Shown here: positions 46,641-59,655 of the stretch, one piece after another | Numbering within the stretch: position 1 is the first letter of the stretch | Layout: each line of letters opens with the position of its first letter | From: Tipula vernalis | Lineage: Eukaryota > Arthropoda > Insecta > Diptera > Tipulidae | NCBI GenBank assembly: GCA_958295665.1 | Contig: OY282558.1 | Span: 47,988,389-48,052,388 of the forward strand | Direction of reading: 5' to 3' | Length of the DNA stretch: 64,000 bases | The notes under the pieces: model-generated | Told to the model about the DNA's origin: nothing | Database searches by the model: none | Seen by the model: only the letters and a program-made list of their open reading frames with translations | Program-made: the position numbers and the translations under genes

Positions 46641-48138
46641 TAGTACGATAAAAAACCAGGATCCGGAAACTATTTAAAACAATTTTGCAGTGGTGAGTTT
46701 TTCTCACCTGCACATCATATTATTAACATTCGTTTGTAGTATACATTTTAAATCACGTTTTGAATATAATCGATTACACCGATTAGCAATGAATTCATTA
46801 ATTTCATTTAGCTGCAATTCACGTTTCGATAAACCCATAATGCAATATAATACAGCAAAAATTAATTTTTCGTTTAAAAATCGAAAATAGCAAAAAAAAA
46901 AAAAATCCTAGCTTCTAACACAAAATTTACAAGTAAACTAATTTTAGAATTGGGAGTTCATATATGAATCTTTTTATTATTATTCAATTACATACAAAAT
47001 GCGATATTCCTAAACAAGTATCTGTAAACAAATAAATATTTTCAATTGAATTGGAGGCCATATATTCAGATACACAATAAAATTTGTCGGAAAGCTGCAA
47101 GTGTAGTCGCGGAAAATTTTGTGTGAAATGATCTGAAGCCAACAATTACAACGTGACGATGACTCGGATACATTTTTTTGTCGTGTACAATCTTATAAAT
47201 GTATTTAAATGTTAACCCTTTCGGTTTAAATACACGGAAACTCTTTAATTTCAATTAGATTTGCGATAACGGGTCACACCTCAATTTATTTATTTTTTGT
47301 ACGCGTACTTGCTTAAATGGTTTACCGTGCGCATTAACAAATTAAATTAAATTAGAACATATCTAATTTTTTATTTTTCATGTAATTATCTTTATTTAAG
47401 ACATAATCAAATAAATGATAAGCGTTGAAAATCATGGTGAAAGTGTTGAAAGCTTTAAACGATTTTAATTTTTAAATTAGCCGTCACGGAACTCAATAAA
47501 CAGATAAAACGTTTTTTATGTTTAAACTTGATTAAGAATTTTGGTAATGGAAATTATAAGATTAAAAGATTTATGTATGCATGGAAAGAAGAGTAAGAAA
47601 TAAATAAACTGGGTGTTTCGAAGCAGGGCTCTAAAATTTTGAAACTGAAAATTTTTCAAATAATAAGCCTGTCGGAATTTCAGCGCCAAAACCTAGTTGG
47701 ATTTCGAAAATGTCAATATTCCTAAACTCGAAATTTCTTTTTTTTTATTGGCAAAATTTCAAATTTTGAAAAAGTCAGAATATTGATCGTATTTGAAATT
47801 TGGTTTCTTTAATTCAAAATTCAATAAAAAAAATTTTTTATTTCCGTTTCAGGTTTGTTTGTGGCAACCAAAATCTTAAACTGATTTCACAAATGAATGA
47901 ATTGTCAATTTTTAAGTTTTAACAATTAAAAATTTTGGTAACCCCAAAATTTTCATACTTTTTGTTCAATTCAAAAAACTAACAAATCTGAAATTAAAAC
48001 TTAAAATTTAAAATTTTTCGGAATTTTCAAAAAATCTGAAATAGTACTGAACTATTTCGGTCGTTATAGTCGTCCAACTAAACGAACCAAAATTCGAATC
48101 AACATGTTACTTTATAATATTGCCGTTTACTTCATAAT
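46641..48138. other. AT-rich DNA with a repeat-like stretch at 47626-48060
   Basis: CAGGGCTCTAAAATTTTGAA at 47626 has the look of a hAT-type end, followed by many AAATTT/GAAATTTC phrases. I found no matching right end. Otherwise nothing. Confidence 0.25.
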
Positions 48139-48274
48139 ATTGGGGCTATACGCGAGAGTGTGAATGAGAACCCAAATCAATCAATTCCGTGCCGTTCGCA
48201 GGAATTGGACATCACCCAAACGACACTATGGCGAATTTTGTACAATGACTTGAGCCTATATCCCTATAAGACTA
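48139..48274 (+). pseudogene. mariner-family transposase remnant, part 1
   Basis: The frame reads RESVNENPNQSIPCRSQELD, then LWRILYNDLSLYPYK, the second helix-turn-helix region of the same mariner-like family as at 21850-22690. It is cut at 48274 by the 6-kb insertion. The following part is found at 54343 in compatible phase once one TA is discounted. Confidence 0.72.
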
Positions 48275-48552
48275 CACAGAAAAAAAAGATTGCTATTATT
48301 AAACAAAACTTGCTATATTTAATAATTTTTACCCCTTGATTTTCAGCTAATCAAGCCCCTTGATTAAATGGAAAAATGGGTCGAATAATATAATAAATTT
48401 TCGTTTTTCTTCTTTTAAGAAACTCATTTTAAATTCAATGGAAGATATAATTTCTTAAATCTAGAATTATTTTGCTAAATTTATCATTTATTTTTAAATG
48501 GTTATTATTTATGCCAAGAATGTGGCTCTTGCTTAAGCGAAGTACAATTTCG

Positions 48553-48880
48553 ATTAAATTTAATACGTCCTCATCTAAAATAAAATTTTAATTTTACTGG
48601 AATTAAGAAATAATTTGCTTTTTATAAGAATTTTCTATTAAATTTACATCGGAATACTAGCTTTATTTGAGAAAGGGTAAGATTAATTCGATATCATTCT
48701 TGCTTGAATATAGAATATGGGTTATCTATATTCAAGCAAAAATGATATTAAATTAGTCTTGCCCTTTCTCAAATAAAACAAGTATTTTGATTTAAATTTA
48801 ATAGGAATCCTTATCAAAAGCAAATTATTTCTTAATTCAAGTAAAATTAAAATTAGATTTTAGATGAAGGTGTATTAAAT
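48553..48880. repeat. Imperfect foldback with arms of about 155 bp
   Basis: The left arm runs ATTAAATTTAATACGTCCTC, through GAATTAAGAAATAATTTGCT and GAGAAAGGGTAAGATTAATT, to CTTGCTTGAATATAG. The right arm repeats this inverted with about 85-90% match, around a centre near 48720. Part of the right arm is repeated once more in direct orientation at 48871-48970, followed by a short palindrome AATTCAATTATAATTGAATT. Confidence 0.8.
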
Positions 48881-49399
48881 TAATCTTACACTTTCTCAAA
48901 TAAAGCAAATATTCCGATTTAAATTTAATAGCAAATTATTATCAAAAGCAAACTTTTTCTTAATTCAATTATAATTGAATTAAGAAATATCATAATTAGC
49001 TTTTGATAAAAATTTTCAATTATTGCATAGAAATTGGGATGTGAACTAAGACGCTTTAAATTTTACCAAAATTTATTTTAACTGCAGCTTTATATGTCAA
49101 ATATGTACTAAGAAAATATTTATTTTTGGGAAAAGAGTATTTTGTAGTATGAGAATTATGTAGTAATAAAAATGCATAATATAATTTTTAAAACAGTATA
49201 TTTCGTTTTTAATTCAAATTCAATTTATATAAAATAATAATTAATATAAAATCAATAGACATAACTATAATATTAATAATAATAAAATATTTGGTAATAT
49301 AAAATGTTATAATAATATAAATATAAAATTAATCTAATTATAATAATAGTTATAGTAATATTGTATTATAGTTATAAAGCCTCAATTATAATAAAGTTT

Positions 49400-49900
49400 T
49401 TTTTAAATGAGCGCTGGTTGTTTACACTTTGTGCCATCCGGTAAATATCACTTTAAATACGTCTTTTGTCAGATGGTTTAGTATAGTTTCAAGTAGCGTT
49501 TTTGTAAAATTACTATTACTAGACATTTTTGTAACAAAAGCCAACACTGAGTCTTTTACTTTTTTTTAAATTGCTCTATGTTAATAGTATTTTCTTGTAA
49601 AACCTTTCTGGAATTATTAAGGTTGTGCACCTCAGTAAGCTCACAATTATTTTTGGATTCAGACATCAATGGTACTGTTGAATTTGTCGGAAAGGTATTA
49701 TTTTCATTCTCGTGGTTCTTGATTAAATGTCCCTTAAATGATGATATATTTTAAAACACTGATGGACAACTAGATTGACATGTATATTCATCAGAAGTCT
49801 TTATAAAATGCGTATATTTTAAATGTCATACATAAATATTGGTTGTTTGAAATGATTGAAAACATGAAACAATTCAACATGATTACAATGTTGCTGAATT
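49400..49900 (-). pseudogene. C2H2 zinc-finger reading-frame remnant in the 6-kb insertion
   Basis: The minus strand, read from 49900 downwards, gives CFQSFQTT, a stop, HLKYTH (second half of a finger). Then YTCQSSCPSVF, a stop, ISSFKGHLIKNH follows, a full C-x4-C...H-x4-H-type finger. After a linker with frame breaks comes LAFVTKMSSNSNFTKTLLET. The arrangement of fingers followed by a 'F...LY.N.....' helix block resembles uncharacterised transposon-linked insect proteins with N-terminal C2H2 fingers. I cannot name the family. Several stops make it non-functional. Confidence 0.5.
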
Positions 49901-50018
49901 GTGTATTACGGTTTCCAAATATTGAATTTGTTATTTATTTTTATAACAGGCTTTAATTTTGAAGTAGTCTAAAAATAGAGAGAGAAAATATGTTAATTAG
50001 ATAATAGGAAACTCAATG

Positions 50019-50282
<264 letters not shown>

Positions 50283-50692
50283 ATATATCATGTACAATGT
50301 TAGTCTAGTAAAGACATAAAGGCAATAATACTTATAATATAATGGCATTATAATAAAGACTATAAATAATTTCAAAATTCACCAAATTGAAAATTTTAAA
50401 TGAATTTATTAAAACTAATACAGAAATTTGATTACCGTTAGCAATAATCCCGAAACTGTAAGGTGGCGCATTAAGTTAAAAAAAAAGTTAAAAAATGATG
50501 TTTTCTTGCTGGTTATTCTTCTACCAGGCTTTCAAATGTAGTGGTTAAATGTAGTAAGTTTGATATTTTTGTAGTCTGGAAATAGGGAGAGAATTAATGT
50601 TAATTAATTAGATTAATTAGGAGCTTAAAATATAGTTTGACTTAGAAACATAGAGAAATATAATATAAAATATTAAGTTATTTAAGTAAACT

Positions 50693-51326
50693 ACTTCAAA
50701 CACTCCCTTATTTTACTTTTTTAAGTAAGATTAAAGGAATTTTTCACTTAAATTTTTCCATTTTTGAAAAAGCAAAAATTTTGAGTCCGGTTACAAAATT
50801 TGAAAACCAATATCGATCTGAAAATTTATAATAATTGTGTTTAAGTAATAAATAAATTTCAAAAGATGTCAGCTGTTAAATGAATCATCTCGTTTGATTT
50901 AAATGTATTTTTTGATGAATCTTTAAATTATTTAAGGCGTCCTTTTGCAGTGTTGTTCCATTTTATTTCAACGGTGTCCAACGGAGACTGAAAGGGAGAG
51001 ACTTCAGCTCTTCAAACACTCCCTTAAATTTAATTTTCTTAGGTAAGGGTAAGGGAAGCTTTTTTACTAAAATTTTCCCATTTTTTAAATAGGAAAAAAT
51101 TTGAGCCCGGATACAAAATTTGGAAGTCAATATCGATCTGAAAATATGTAATAATTGTAATTATTGTAATAAATAAATTTCGTTTTAGTTTTAAATGACT
51201 TACTAATCTACTGCCATTCGCTGATTTCAAAAGAGGTCACCTATTAATTATCTCGTTTGCCTTTAACGGATTTGATGAATCTTTGAATTCTTTGAGGCGC
51301 CCTTTTGCAGTGTTTTTCAGTGTTAG
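50693..51326 (+). repeat. Tandem duplication, 317-bp unit
   Basis: Unit 1 starts CTTCAAACACTCCCTTA at 50693 and unit 2 starts with the same phrase at 51010. Both continue through AAAATTTGGAAGTCAATATCGATCTGAAAAT-like sequence and end near CCTTTTGCAGTGTT. The copies are diverged by small gaps and substitutions. Confidence 0.85.
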
Positions 51327-51540
51327 CTAAATGTTAATATATTAAAAATAGTTATGCTTTTAGTGTCACTAGTTTATTACAAAATTTTTGCAATTTTAAG
51401 TCATTAAAATGACGAAGCTTTTCCAAATTAATCAAATATGAAACATCACACTTTAAACTACGTATTGAAATAATTAAATATTTATATTTGAATCATTACA
51501 ATTTTAACAAATAAAACTATAAATTAAATAGACACTGGAT

Positions 51541-51735
51541 GCGTCCGAAATGCAAAATGCACATTTAGCGAAGTGACATTTGAAAGCTGCATGCGACGTA
51601 GTTCTTGCGTGCATTTTTAATACGTATTGTTTGAATGGTCCGAATTTAAATATTTTTATGATTTTAATGAAACGTAATTTATCACAAAAATTCGTATTCT
51701 ACAAAATGTGCACTTAAAATTGCATTTCGGAAACC
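51541..51735. mobile_element. Short MITE-like unit, about 195 bp
   Basis: TCCGAAATGCAAAATGCACATTT on the left (about 51545) is mirrored by AAATGTGCACTTAAAATTGCATTTCGGAA on the right. The unit is flanked by GG/CC-rich bases. There is no open frame and no sure target duplication. Confidence 0.45.
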
Positions 51736-53669
51736 CCCACTATTTCCACTTATACACAACAAAAAAATTACGCCCTACTCAACAAAAAGAAGGGCACAAA
51801 GATGGTGATGCACACGGCGTTTTTCTACAACATAATTGATGTTGCAGATTTACGTTAAAAATAATCCGGTTGGATAAAAAAACAGAAACGCCGAGAATTC
51901 TAAAGAGATTTTAGACGCACAATTTATTACACAATTAATACTTACATAAATGTATTCTCACTTTTTCCACAATAAGAAACTTTAAAAATGTATTAAAACA
52001 CAAAAATCAAACTAGCACTTAGGACGTTCTCAACTCAACAGAACAAGAAGGTCTGAAATCATAAATAAATGTTAAAATATTGATGCGCATGCGTAAGTTT
52101 AGCAAGACTTGCTTATTAAAAGCATTACGTTATAGAACTAAGCGAGTGTGTGTTTATTGCAAAAAATGGTTGCTGTAATTTAGAAATGTTGCTAAATTAA
52201 TAAATAATTTTAAATAGAGCTTGCTAAATATTAGCAACTGTATTTAAAATATGTTATTAGTTAAGAAAGTTTTGCTAGAATTTACTAGGCCCTTCTCGTT
52301 TATTAAAATATGTTTTTATATTTTATTATGTTTTCTTTTAATTTAACTAAGCAATGCTTATTTGAAGCAACTTAAGGACATACATATCACAGCAAGCGGC
52401 TGTGGCTTGCCTTGAATATAAACGATAGTTTGAGCATAAATATAAGGATTTTTTTACAAAACCAATTTTATAATTTTACTAGGAAAATTTTCATTTTAAA
52501 AAATTAACATTTTCTTTTAATGGAAATTTTTCTAATGAACTATCAAATATCTGATTAAACTTATGACAATTACTGATAAGCTCAACCTTGCATTTGTATT
52601 TATTATATTTATGCAATTATTATAGTAGTCATACAGTGAAATGGAAAAACGCGAGCAACAAAGGATGAAATTTTGGATAAACAACATACGTTAAATTGTC
52701 TAAAACCGGCTAGTGCTACCACCAGCATGTTAATCAAGTAGGTTTATACTAGAATGACAGATTTTTGGATATAACGAATTAACAAATCTAAGACAGCTGT
52801 AGAATAAATTAAATAGTTTTAGCGGGTTCTGAGTTCATCAATATCAAATATCTGTCTTTTAAAGTCAAACGAAATTAAAGTTAAAAAAATTATCATAACC
52901 AACTAAATGAAATAAATGGCTAATTTTATTTGATTATTCATTGCTGAAATTTCTATTTCCGTTTACCGCACATAATCGATATGTCGTAAAACACGTATAA
53001 TCGTTATGCCGTAATTTCACATTAAGTATATGTAACATTGAACCGCGAGCCACATAACCAGAAAAAATTTACATTAAGAGGAATCACAGTACAGTAGTTG
53101 TAGTACCATACACAAACTAACAGATGAAAAAAAAAAAAAAAAATTCAATTTGGCTAAATTTGGTCTCTCTTTTCAAGGATAACATTGTATACCATGAAGC
53201 AATAAAGTAATCATCAAAAATGCAATGGTGTACATTTTTATTCTTGAAAAGTGAGACTTGAACACTATCGAACATCGCAAATAGTGATCGTTTACAATCA
53301 TGTTTACAAAAAGAAATTTTACATCACAAAATTTCGACTAGGTACACAGATTTATGATTCAAACTTATATATAATTTTTAACAATGTTGAGGTAATTAGC
53401 TTGTAGTCTAAGTCGAAGAAAGGAAGGGAAGTTGAAGTGGTGCTTAAAAATTGCAAAAAATTGATTCTTACAAAATTAAGTTCAAATTTTTTTAAAAAAA
53501 ATGTATTATTTGGTCCATATATTTCGATTTTTCGGTCATCATCAGTGGACTGCTAAAAAACTACAAATTAGCGTACCTTAATATGGAAAGCTGCAATAGC
53601 GTTAAATGATACATTTAGGATAATAATTGTAGATTTAAGAATTGATATTTTCTATTGAATGAAACACGA
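51736..53669. other. AT-rich interior of the 6-kb insertion, nothing assigned
   Basis: Phrases around TTGCTAAATTA/AATTTAGCAA recur near 52180-52280 in both directions. No coding frame. Confidence 0.3.
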
Positions 53670-53803
53670 AAATGTAATACCCTATTCGATCCAACACTCC
53701 ATTTAATAAAGGGGCTTGATTAGCTGAAAATCAAAGGGTATAAACTAGTAAATATGGGATTTGTTTTATAGAATAGATAACGAAATCTATTTTTTTCTGT
53801 ATG
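53670..53803 (-). repeat. Inverted copy of the left end of the 6-kb insertion
   Basis: The reverse complement begins TACAGAAAAAAATAGATTTC and continues through TTTGATTTTCAGCTAATCAA and GCCCCTTTATTAAATGGA, matching 48275-48405 with about 80% identity by eye. Confidence 0.75.
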
Positions 53804-54018
53804 CATATGAATATGCACAAATTTTGCATGTAACTGAATAATTATGTTGAATTTAAGTTTTGCTTCATTATTTAAAAAAAAAAGTCTAAAAAAAATACAA
53901 GTTATATTTTTAATACCATATTAAAAATAGTGATCTGATTTAAGCAAAATCTTTCTGATTAGAAATACAAAACGCATGCTAATTTTAACCACTATTTTGT
54001 TTAATATTGTACTGCCAA

Positions 54019-54170
54019 TTAAGTCGCTTTCTTGTATTAAGTAAGGTTAATTTAATGATAATCAATTATTACATTTCTTAATTTAAATTGTAAACTTGAT
54101 TAAACCGCTTTCTTGTATTAAGTCAGGTTTTGTTAATGATAATCAATTATTACATTTCTTAATTTAAATA
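54019..54170 (+). repeat. Direct repeat near the right end of the insertion
   Basis: AAGTCGCTTTCTTGTATTAA (54019) and AACCGCTTTCTTGTATTAAG (54104) start two copies of about 68 bases, both continuing into ATGATAATCAATTATTACAT and spaced 85 bases apart. Confidence 0.85.
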
Positions 54171-54342
54171 TTAAATTCTTGATTCTATAATTATTTTAGA
54201 TTCTTATTTTAAGATAAATATAGTTAAATCAAATATTTTTAGTTTATATTGAGCAAAAACTAATTTATTTTTAAATTTTATAAATTTCTTGAATTAAAAA
54301 ATGGGATTTTCTATTCTAAGTAAGTTCATTTCTTTCTGTGTA

Positions 54343-54690
54343 TGTCGCCCAGGAAACGCAATTTAACATTCAAAAAATTGACTGTTTGGTGTGGATTTCA
54401 TTCTGGAAGCGTCATTGGTCCATATTAATAGTTTGTTACGGTTGGCCAAATTACGGTTAACGGAAACCGCTAAAGTGATATGCTGACTGGTTTTTTGTGG
54501 GATAAATTGGAAGAATTGAACTTGGCCGAGATGTGATTTCAGCACGACGACACCACATGCCACACAGCTGGTCAAACCACGATTTATTGAAACCGAAGCT
54601 ATCTGAACACGTTGTCTCCAGAAATGCACCAGATATTTGGCCGCCTCGTTTATGCGATTTAACGCTCTTACGGGCTATATTTTAGTATAA
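54343..54690 (+). pseudogene. mariner-family transposase remnant, part 2
   Basis: Continues the remnant split at 48274. The frame shows KKLTVWCGFHSGSVIGPY, NGNR (around GQ..VNGNRY), DMLTGFLWDKLEELNLAEM, FQHDDTTCHTAGQT with the second catalytic Asp, and then a broken DIWPPRLCDLT block. The family part between 'YPYK' and 'KLTVW' (about 60-80 residues with the first Asp) is missing, so the copy had an internal deletion before or when the 6-kb element entered. Confidence 0.75.
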
Positions 54691-57190
54691 ATTACTAAAC
54701 ACAAATATTTGAAAAATTTTAGCATTTCGAGAAATACAGGAATTTGTTGAACTTCTGGAAAAACGGAGGTCAGGGGCAGCACTTTGGTTCGTGTTGAAAC
54801 GTTCGTATGTTTCAGTAATTTTTCGAGATTTTTCGGAATTCCGCGGTTTCATATTTTGTTTTTCAAGATTTTATGTTTCGGAATTTTTTTTTTTCTATTC
54901 CCGATAGAGGACTATAACTGTACAAAATTTTATAATACCAACTGATGTCTTTTCTGCTTTCTCTAACTGTGGATCCACAAACCAAATGTCCTTCCGTACG
55001 GACGTACCAACGCATACTACAAATTATGTGGCTTGATTACTTTTTACTAGCAGAAGTGGGTATAATACATACAGACAAAATTTGTTGACGAATTTTCGTT
55101 TGTGAACCCACACTAAATTTCACGTCTAATTTCAAAATTGAATTCGAAGTCAATGGCACGGGTCACTCAAAACGAAATTATAAAACCAAAACAACAATCT
55201 TGACGTTATTGGACAACTTTTTTTTAGTGACTTGCGATTTTTTAAGTTCGAAAACAAGACCAATTTCAGCAGACAATCTCTGTATACGAATATAACTCTG
55301 TAATTGTATGTAAATAAAATTTATCGCGCATTCCCCAAGTGAAATTGGTTGTTTTCTATGACCTAAAGAGACGAGATCATATACACAATCTCCAATATAC
55401 ACATGTACTCGTTTGTTCATCAAAACATAGCACACAGATAATTGATTTCTTAAAAACTTGTGTCTTAATCATAATCTTCCAAACAATTTAACACAAATAA
55501 TATGTCGTGACGCACATAAATATTATTAATTAAAATATTTGTTATAATCGCTTTAATTTGTTGGTATGGTTTTTATGACGTTATGCTAAAGTGATAACTT
55601 TTAATGTCAAGGTTTTGTGAAGTATGTACCTAGCTTTGTAGGGATCTTGAAATTTTGATTTCCAATGAAGTGTATTCTTACAGAGCTATTCACTACGCTC
55701 AATGAAGCATTTATATTGTAACAAAAAATATTTTCAAAACAAATTTTATTGTAATTTGTAAGTGTAAACAAAACAATGAATTTACATTTATTTTCAAATT
55801 TATAAGTCTCATTGTTGTTCAAGATGATATTCACATTACCATCGGTCGCAGCCTATAATTCACTTTGCTTACTTACACTCACTCATATCGAGTTATTTTG
55901 CTCCTTGTTTGTTTTAAATTTAAATTTAATTAATTTGCATACATTTTCTTTGCCAATGTCAACAATTGAATCATAGCCTTAAATTACACCCGGGAATACA
56001 TGAAGCACGCAACTTGAATCAATCAGTTTGGCATTTAAACGTGATACACGCATGTTTACCAGTAGCGAAGTAATATATTATTATATATTCATTTTTTATC
56101 AATGTATCTAATCCAGCGATAAATTAGCTTGACTATATTGCAACATTTAAGTAACTTGGTTGGCGTGGTGGGTAAAGATATTTTATAATTTCTGTATATT
56201 AGAATAGTAAAAAAATAGAATTTTCGGTTTTAAATAGAAATTGTTTTTATTAATTTATCGACCCGCATTGTATAGTTATTATTTGAAAAACAATAAAATT
56301 TTATTAGCGGTTTGATGGAAGTGAAGGAAAAAATTGATTAGAATTAATTTTTTTTTTTTTTTTTTGAATTTTCTCGTGCCGTTCATTAAAATTTGGGTGC
56401 AGTAATTACGCTTAAGTTCAATTTAAACGAGCGTCTAGAGGTATTGATTTTGTTATTACTGATGCGAAGGAAAGAGTTTGGTCTAGAAATTTCAGTAGTT
56501 ATGGATAAAATTTGGTCAACAAATTGTGTTTCGATGTTGATTGGGATAATTTATGGTTAATCGATTATTATTGTTTGTTTTATTACAATCACAAACTAAT
56601 GAATGTGTTAATTTACGAAAATATTAAATTCTGACATTTGCCTCAAATTGTCAGTAATAAACTGCCTCACTTCATAATGTGTTTTATATAAATCCTCACC
56701 AAAGGTTGAACACCTTTTATTTTTGGTAATTTTCCTTTAAAATAATTCGGATTTTGGTTGATGTAGTGATCTCTTGAATTTATTATTTCAGGTTTTATTT
56801 GTTTCCTTAAAGCAGGGATTCTGAGTTACGTTCTTAAATTTCAGAAAATTATAGAATTCGAATTAATTTTTTTTCATTTATAAACCGAAGAGTTAGTTAA
56901 AAATACCCTCAAAAAGATTACGAAATTTAAGGCCTACCAGAGGAGTTGATTATATCAGAGCAGTTGAATTGTGCAATTTTTCTCTTGTTCTTGTTTGTTT
57001 GTCCTATTCTTTTGCGAACTTTTTTTCCTCCACTCATAAGGTAGGTAGGAGAAAAACACCTAACATGAAAATTGTCGATTCGATCTTAAGTATATTTCCG
57101 TCTCTGAGCCATTTGATATTCCAAAAACACTCGTATTTTGTATTCAGGTTACGAAAAACTAACCAATGATATAGTGTGATAAATATTTTA
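54691..57190. other. AT-rich DNA, no gene seen
   Basis: Only short open frames without recognisable domains. An A/T run lies at 56349-56366. Confidence 0.4.
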
Positions 57191-57269
57191 TTCAGACATT
57201 ATAATGGAAAGCTGCATTCAGCCGCCAAATTTCCATAGTAGCTAACTTTGCCTGTGGGTTCAAAACAAG

Positions 57270-57560
57270 TAGGCAGAAGAACCCAACTTCTTTAAAGGCC
57301 AGTTCTGGCTGGATGAAACAACATTCAATAACCTAAAGCAAATTCGCACACTGAATACGATCAAAATCGATGAGCAAACACAAAGTCAAGTAATATCTGT
57401 TAGAATTAAAAAAAAATACATGACCGCGTGTGGGAACATCGAACATCAAAAGAACTACAAAAATGGAATGAGGTGCGAATCCCCGAAGGTAGAGAAGTAA
57501 ATCTTTCAAAGCGGCCATATTTTTACAGTAACAAATACCACAAGAAACAGTAATATAAAA
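57270..57560 (+). pseudogene. Possible retroposed gene fragment, unidentified
   Basis: Two plus-strand frames join at a 9-A run near 57411. The first reads FFKGQFWLDETTFNNLKQIR, the second IHDRVWEHRTSKELQKWNEV, then REVNLSKRPYFYSNKYHKKQ and a stop. The composition is protein-like and unlike the surrounding DNA. I do not recognise the protein. The frame break at a homopolymer and the absence of introns suggest a processed pseudogene or a piece of an unknown element. Confidence 0.35.
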
Positions 57561-57789
57561 AGGCAAACACAAACATCGACCGCGATGTAGGATAAAATGC
57601 TAGGCCCAGTGATGTCTGAAATAGAAAAAAAAAATCCAAACTTTATCTATACACAAAGCAAGGTGGTAGGACATTATTTTGAAATTACAAAAATCTTTTT
57701 GGATCATTTCCCTAAGTCTAGCATCACTGACTAGTCCTAATATCAGAATAACAAACTCACATAATGAACGGTATGCTGAACAGCGTTAC

Positions 57790-57993
57790 ATGATAGTGCA
57801 TATAAAGTTATTCGTGGATTGAAAAGTCTTGGAACAGAAGCTAAAACGCGCGATCCTTTGCGATTTGCCTACTTTCCAAGAATTATTAGATTTCTAGGCT
57901 AATCAACCATGCCAGTCTAGCGGTTCAAGATCGTTCATAACAAAATATAATGGCGGTGGTTGTACACATTGCAAAAGTGAATCTGCTCATAGG
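57790..57993 (+). pseudogene. BEL/Pao retrotransposon gag, part 1
   Basis: The frame has VIRGLKSLGTEA, the 'ALKSLG' core of BEL/Pao Gag, then LPTFQELLDF in another frame ('LPTF.ELL.FL' is conserved) and CTHCKSESAH, the first half of the zinc-knuckle region. The hAT element interrupts it in the codons for SAHR, after CTCATAGG, and coding continues in the same family order at 62203. Confidence 0.78.
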
Positions 57994-58268
57994 CAAGGCT
58001 GGGCAAATTACATTACACTGAGTAATTAAAATTCTTTTCCGAATTACAGCAAACTGAGTAATTAAAATACAAATTACAATTACTTTCGAGTGAAGTAATT
58101 AAAATACAAGTTACAATTGCTTTGAATTGTCATTTGTAATTAAAATACAAATTACAATTACTTTACATTTGTAAATTGATAAATTTGATTTGACAAAATT
58201 TATTTAGTGAAAAAACGTATCATTAGAAAAAAGATTATTAAGATTAGGTTTTATGCTGATGACTCTGG

Positions 58269-58435
58269 TGTTGGAAATGTAAACCAGCCATAATGACTTT
58301 TTATGTAGCGAGAGGTGGCAGCCCTTTTATATAAATTGAAATAACGTTAATTTCAGTTCTGTTTTTAATTAATCGAATATACACGTTTATTTTAACTTTA
58401 GTTTTTCTTTTGCTGCTACTGCGAATTATTCTAGA
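58269..58435 (+). repeat. copia 5' LTR (approximate limits)
   Basis: Starts TGTTGGAAATG. It has TTATATAAAT at 58327-58336 and TTTCAGTTC about 20 bases later, a TATA box and initiator-like start. It ends where the primer site begins. About 167 bp, short as in fly copia relatives. No 3' copy was found. Confidence 0.6.
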
Positions 58436-58446
58436 GGTTATGGGCT
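58436..58446 (+). promoter_or_regulatory. copia primer-binding site
   Basis: GGTTATGGGC at 58436 equals the start of the primer site used by Drosophila copia, which pairs with an internal part of initiator tRNA-Met. Matching stops after about 10 bases. Confidence 0.65.
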
Positions 58447-58529
58447 ATCGCGTGTAAATTGGTGCGAAACAAACATTTAGTTGGGCCAATTCAAGCAATT
58501 TTTAATTGGAATATATTTGTGTATAAGAT

Positions 58530-59655
58530 TTGAGATGGCTGTTGAAGTCATTCAAACAATTCGAAGGACGTGAGTTCGACAACTGGTTTTTCCGCCTGAA
58601 AATTACTTTGGAGGAAAAGGGTGTCGAAAAATGGCTGGAAGAAGATGCTGCCGAAGCAAAAATTGCAGTCGGTGCCGACTTCGAAAAAATCAAGAAGGAG
58701 GATCGCATGTGCAAGGTGCATATAACTCGACGTGTTGCAGATTCACATTTGAAATATCTGAAGGACCGGCCGACAGCGTTTGCGATGATAAATTCATTGA
58801 AAGCAATTTTCGAACGTGCAAGTGTGGCGACCGAAATTGGTGTCAGAAAGCGTATGTTGACGATGCGATGCTCAGATTCTGACAGCCTAACTTCACATTT
58901 TCTTACATTAGACAAATTGTTACGTGAATTAAAGGCGTGTGGCGCTGAGACAAATGATCGAATGCTGGTTGTATCGCTCATGATTACGCTACCGAAGTAA
59001 TATGACATGGTCGTGACAGCATTGGAGACGATCGAACCATCTAAATTGGCGATGGAATTGGTGCGCTCGCGCCTGTTGGACGAGGAAAGCAAAACTTCGA
59101 ATGGTCGTCTGAATGGTGATTCAGACAACGTCGCCATGTATGGCAATAATGCTTCGAAGTAAATTAAGTGCTATTTCTGCAAAAAGCCTGGTCATCGAAG
59201 GGACGCATGTCCGAAATTGAATCAACGGAACCCTACTAGTGGATCATCGAACAGCAATTTTAAGGGAAAACCCAATCAGCAGCATTATCAAAAGCCAAAT
59301 GCGAATTGCGCGTCGAATACAGATGCGAATGGAGTGGTATTTGTAGCTAATGCTGGTGATTTTGCGCTACAGTGTGGAATGCAGACGACAATATGTTTCA
59401 TTATTGACTCGGGTGCTTCAGAGCACATGGCGAATGATAAGTCAATGTTTAGCGAGCTGAGGAATTTGACCAATCCGGTCGTAATTCGTATTGCAAAGAA
59501 TGGTGTGTCGATCACAGCAACAAAATGTGGTACAATTCTGGGAACTATCATCGTCAATGGCACAGAGCGTCAGTGCACGCTCACGAATGTTTTGTTGATC
59601 GAAAATTTAAAATACAATTGGCTATCTGTGAGTCGTTTGGAGAGCGCTGGATGAC
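58530..59655 (+). pseudogene. copia gag and protease region, with stops
   Basis: One plus-strand frame carries KQFEGREFDNWFFRLKI, the Gag start of copia-type elements. It has no in-frame ATG; an ATG at 58537 is in another phase. CYFCKKPGHRRDAC at 59169-59210 is the CCHC knuckle, and IIDSGASEHMA near 59401-59433 is the protease DSG site. In-frame stops fall at about 58998, 59159 and 59652. Most are single-base changes in an otherwise readable frame, so the copy is old but not ancient. Confidence 0.85.

Noticed and set aside
46690..46730. Second possible abutting splice motif (GTGCAG then GTGAGAAA on the minus strand)
   Set aside because: The stretch before the AG is not pyrimidine-rich, unlike the site at 46611.
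58502..59146. 214-codon minus-strand open frame
   Set aside because: Lies opposite the copia gag frame, which has recognised motifs on the plus strand; no motif of its own.
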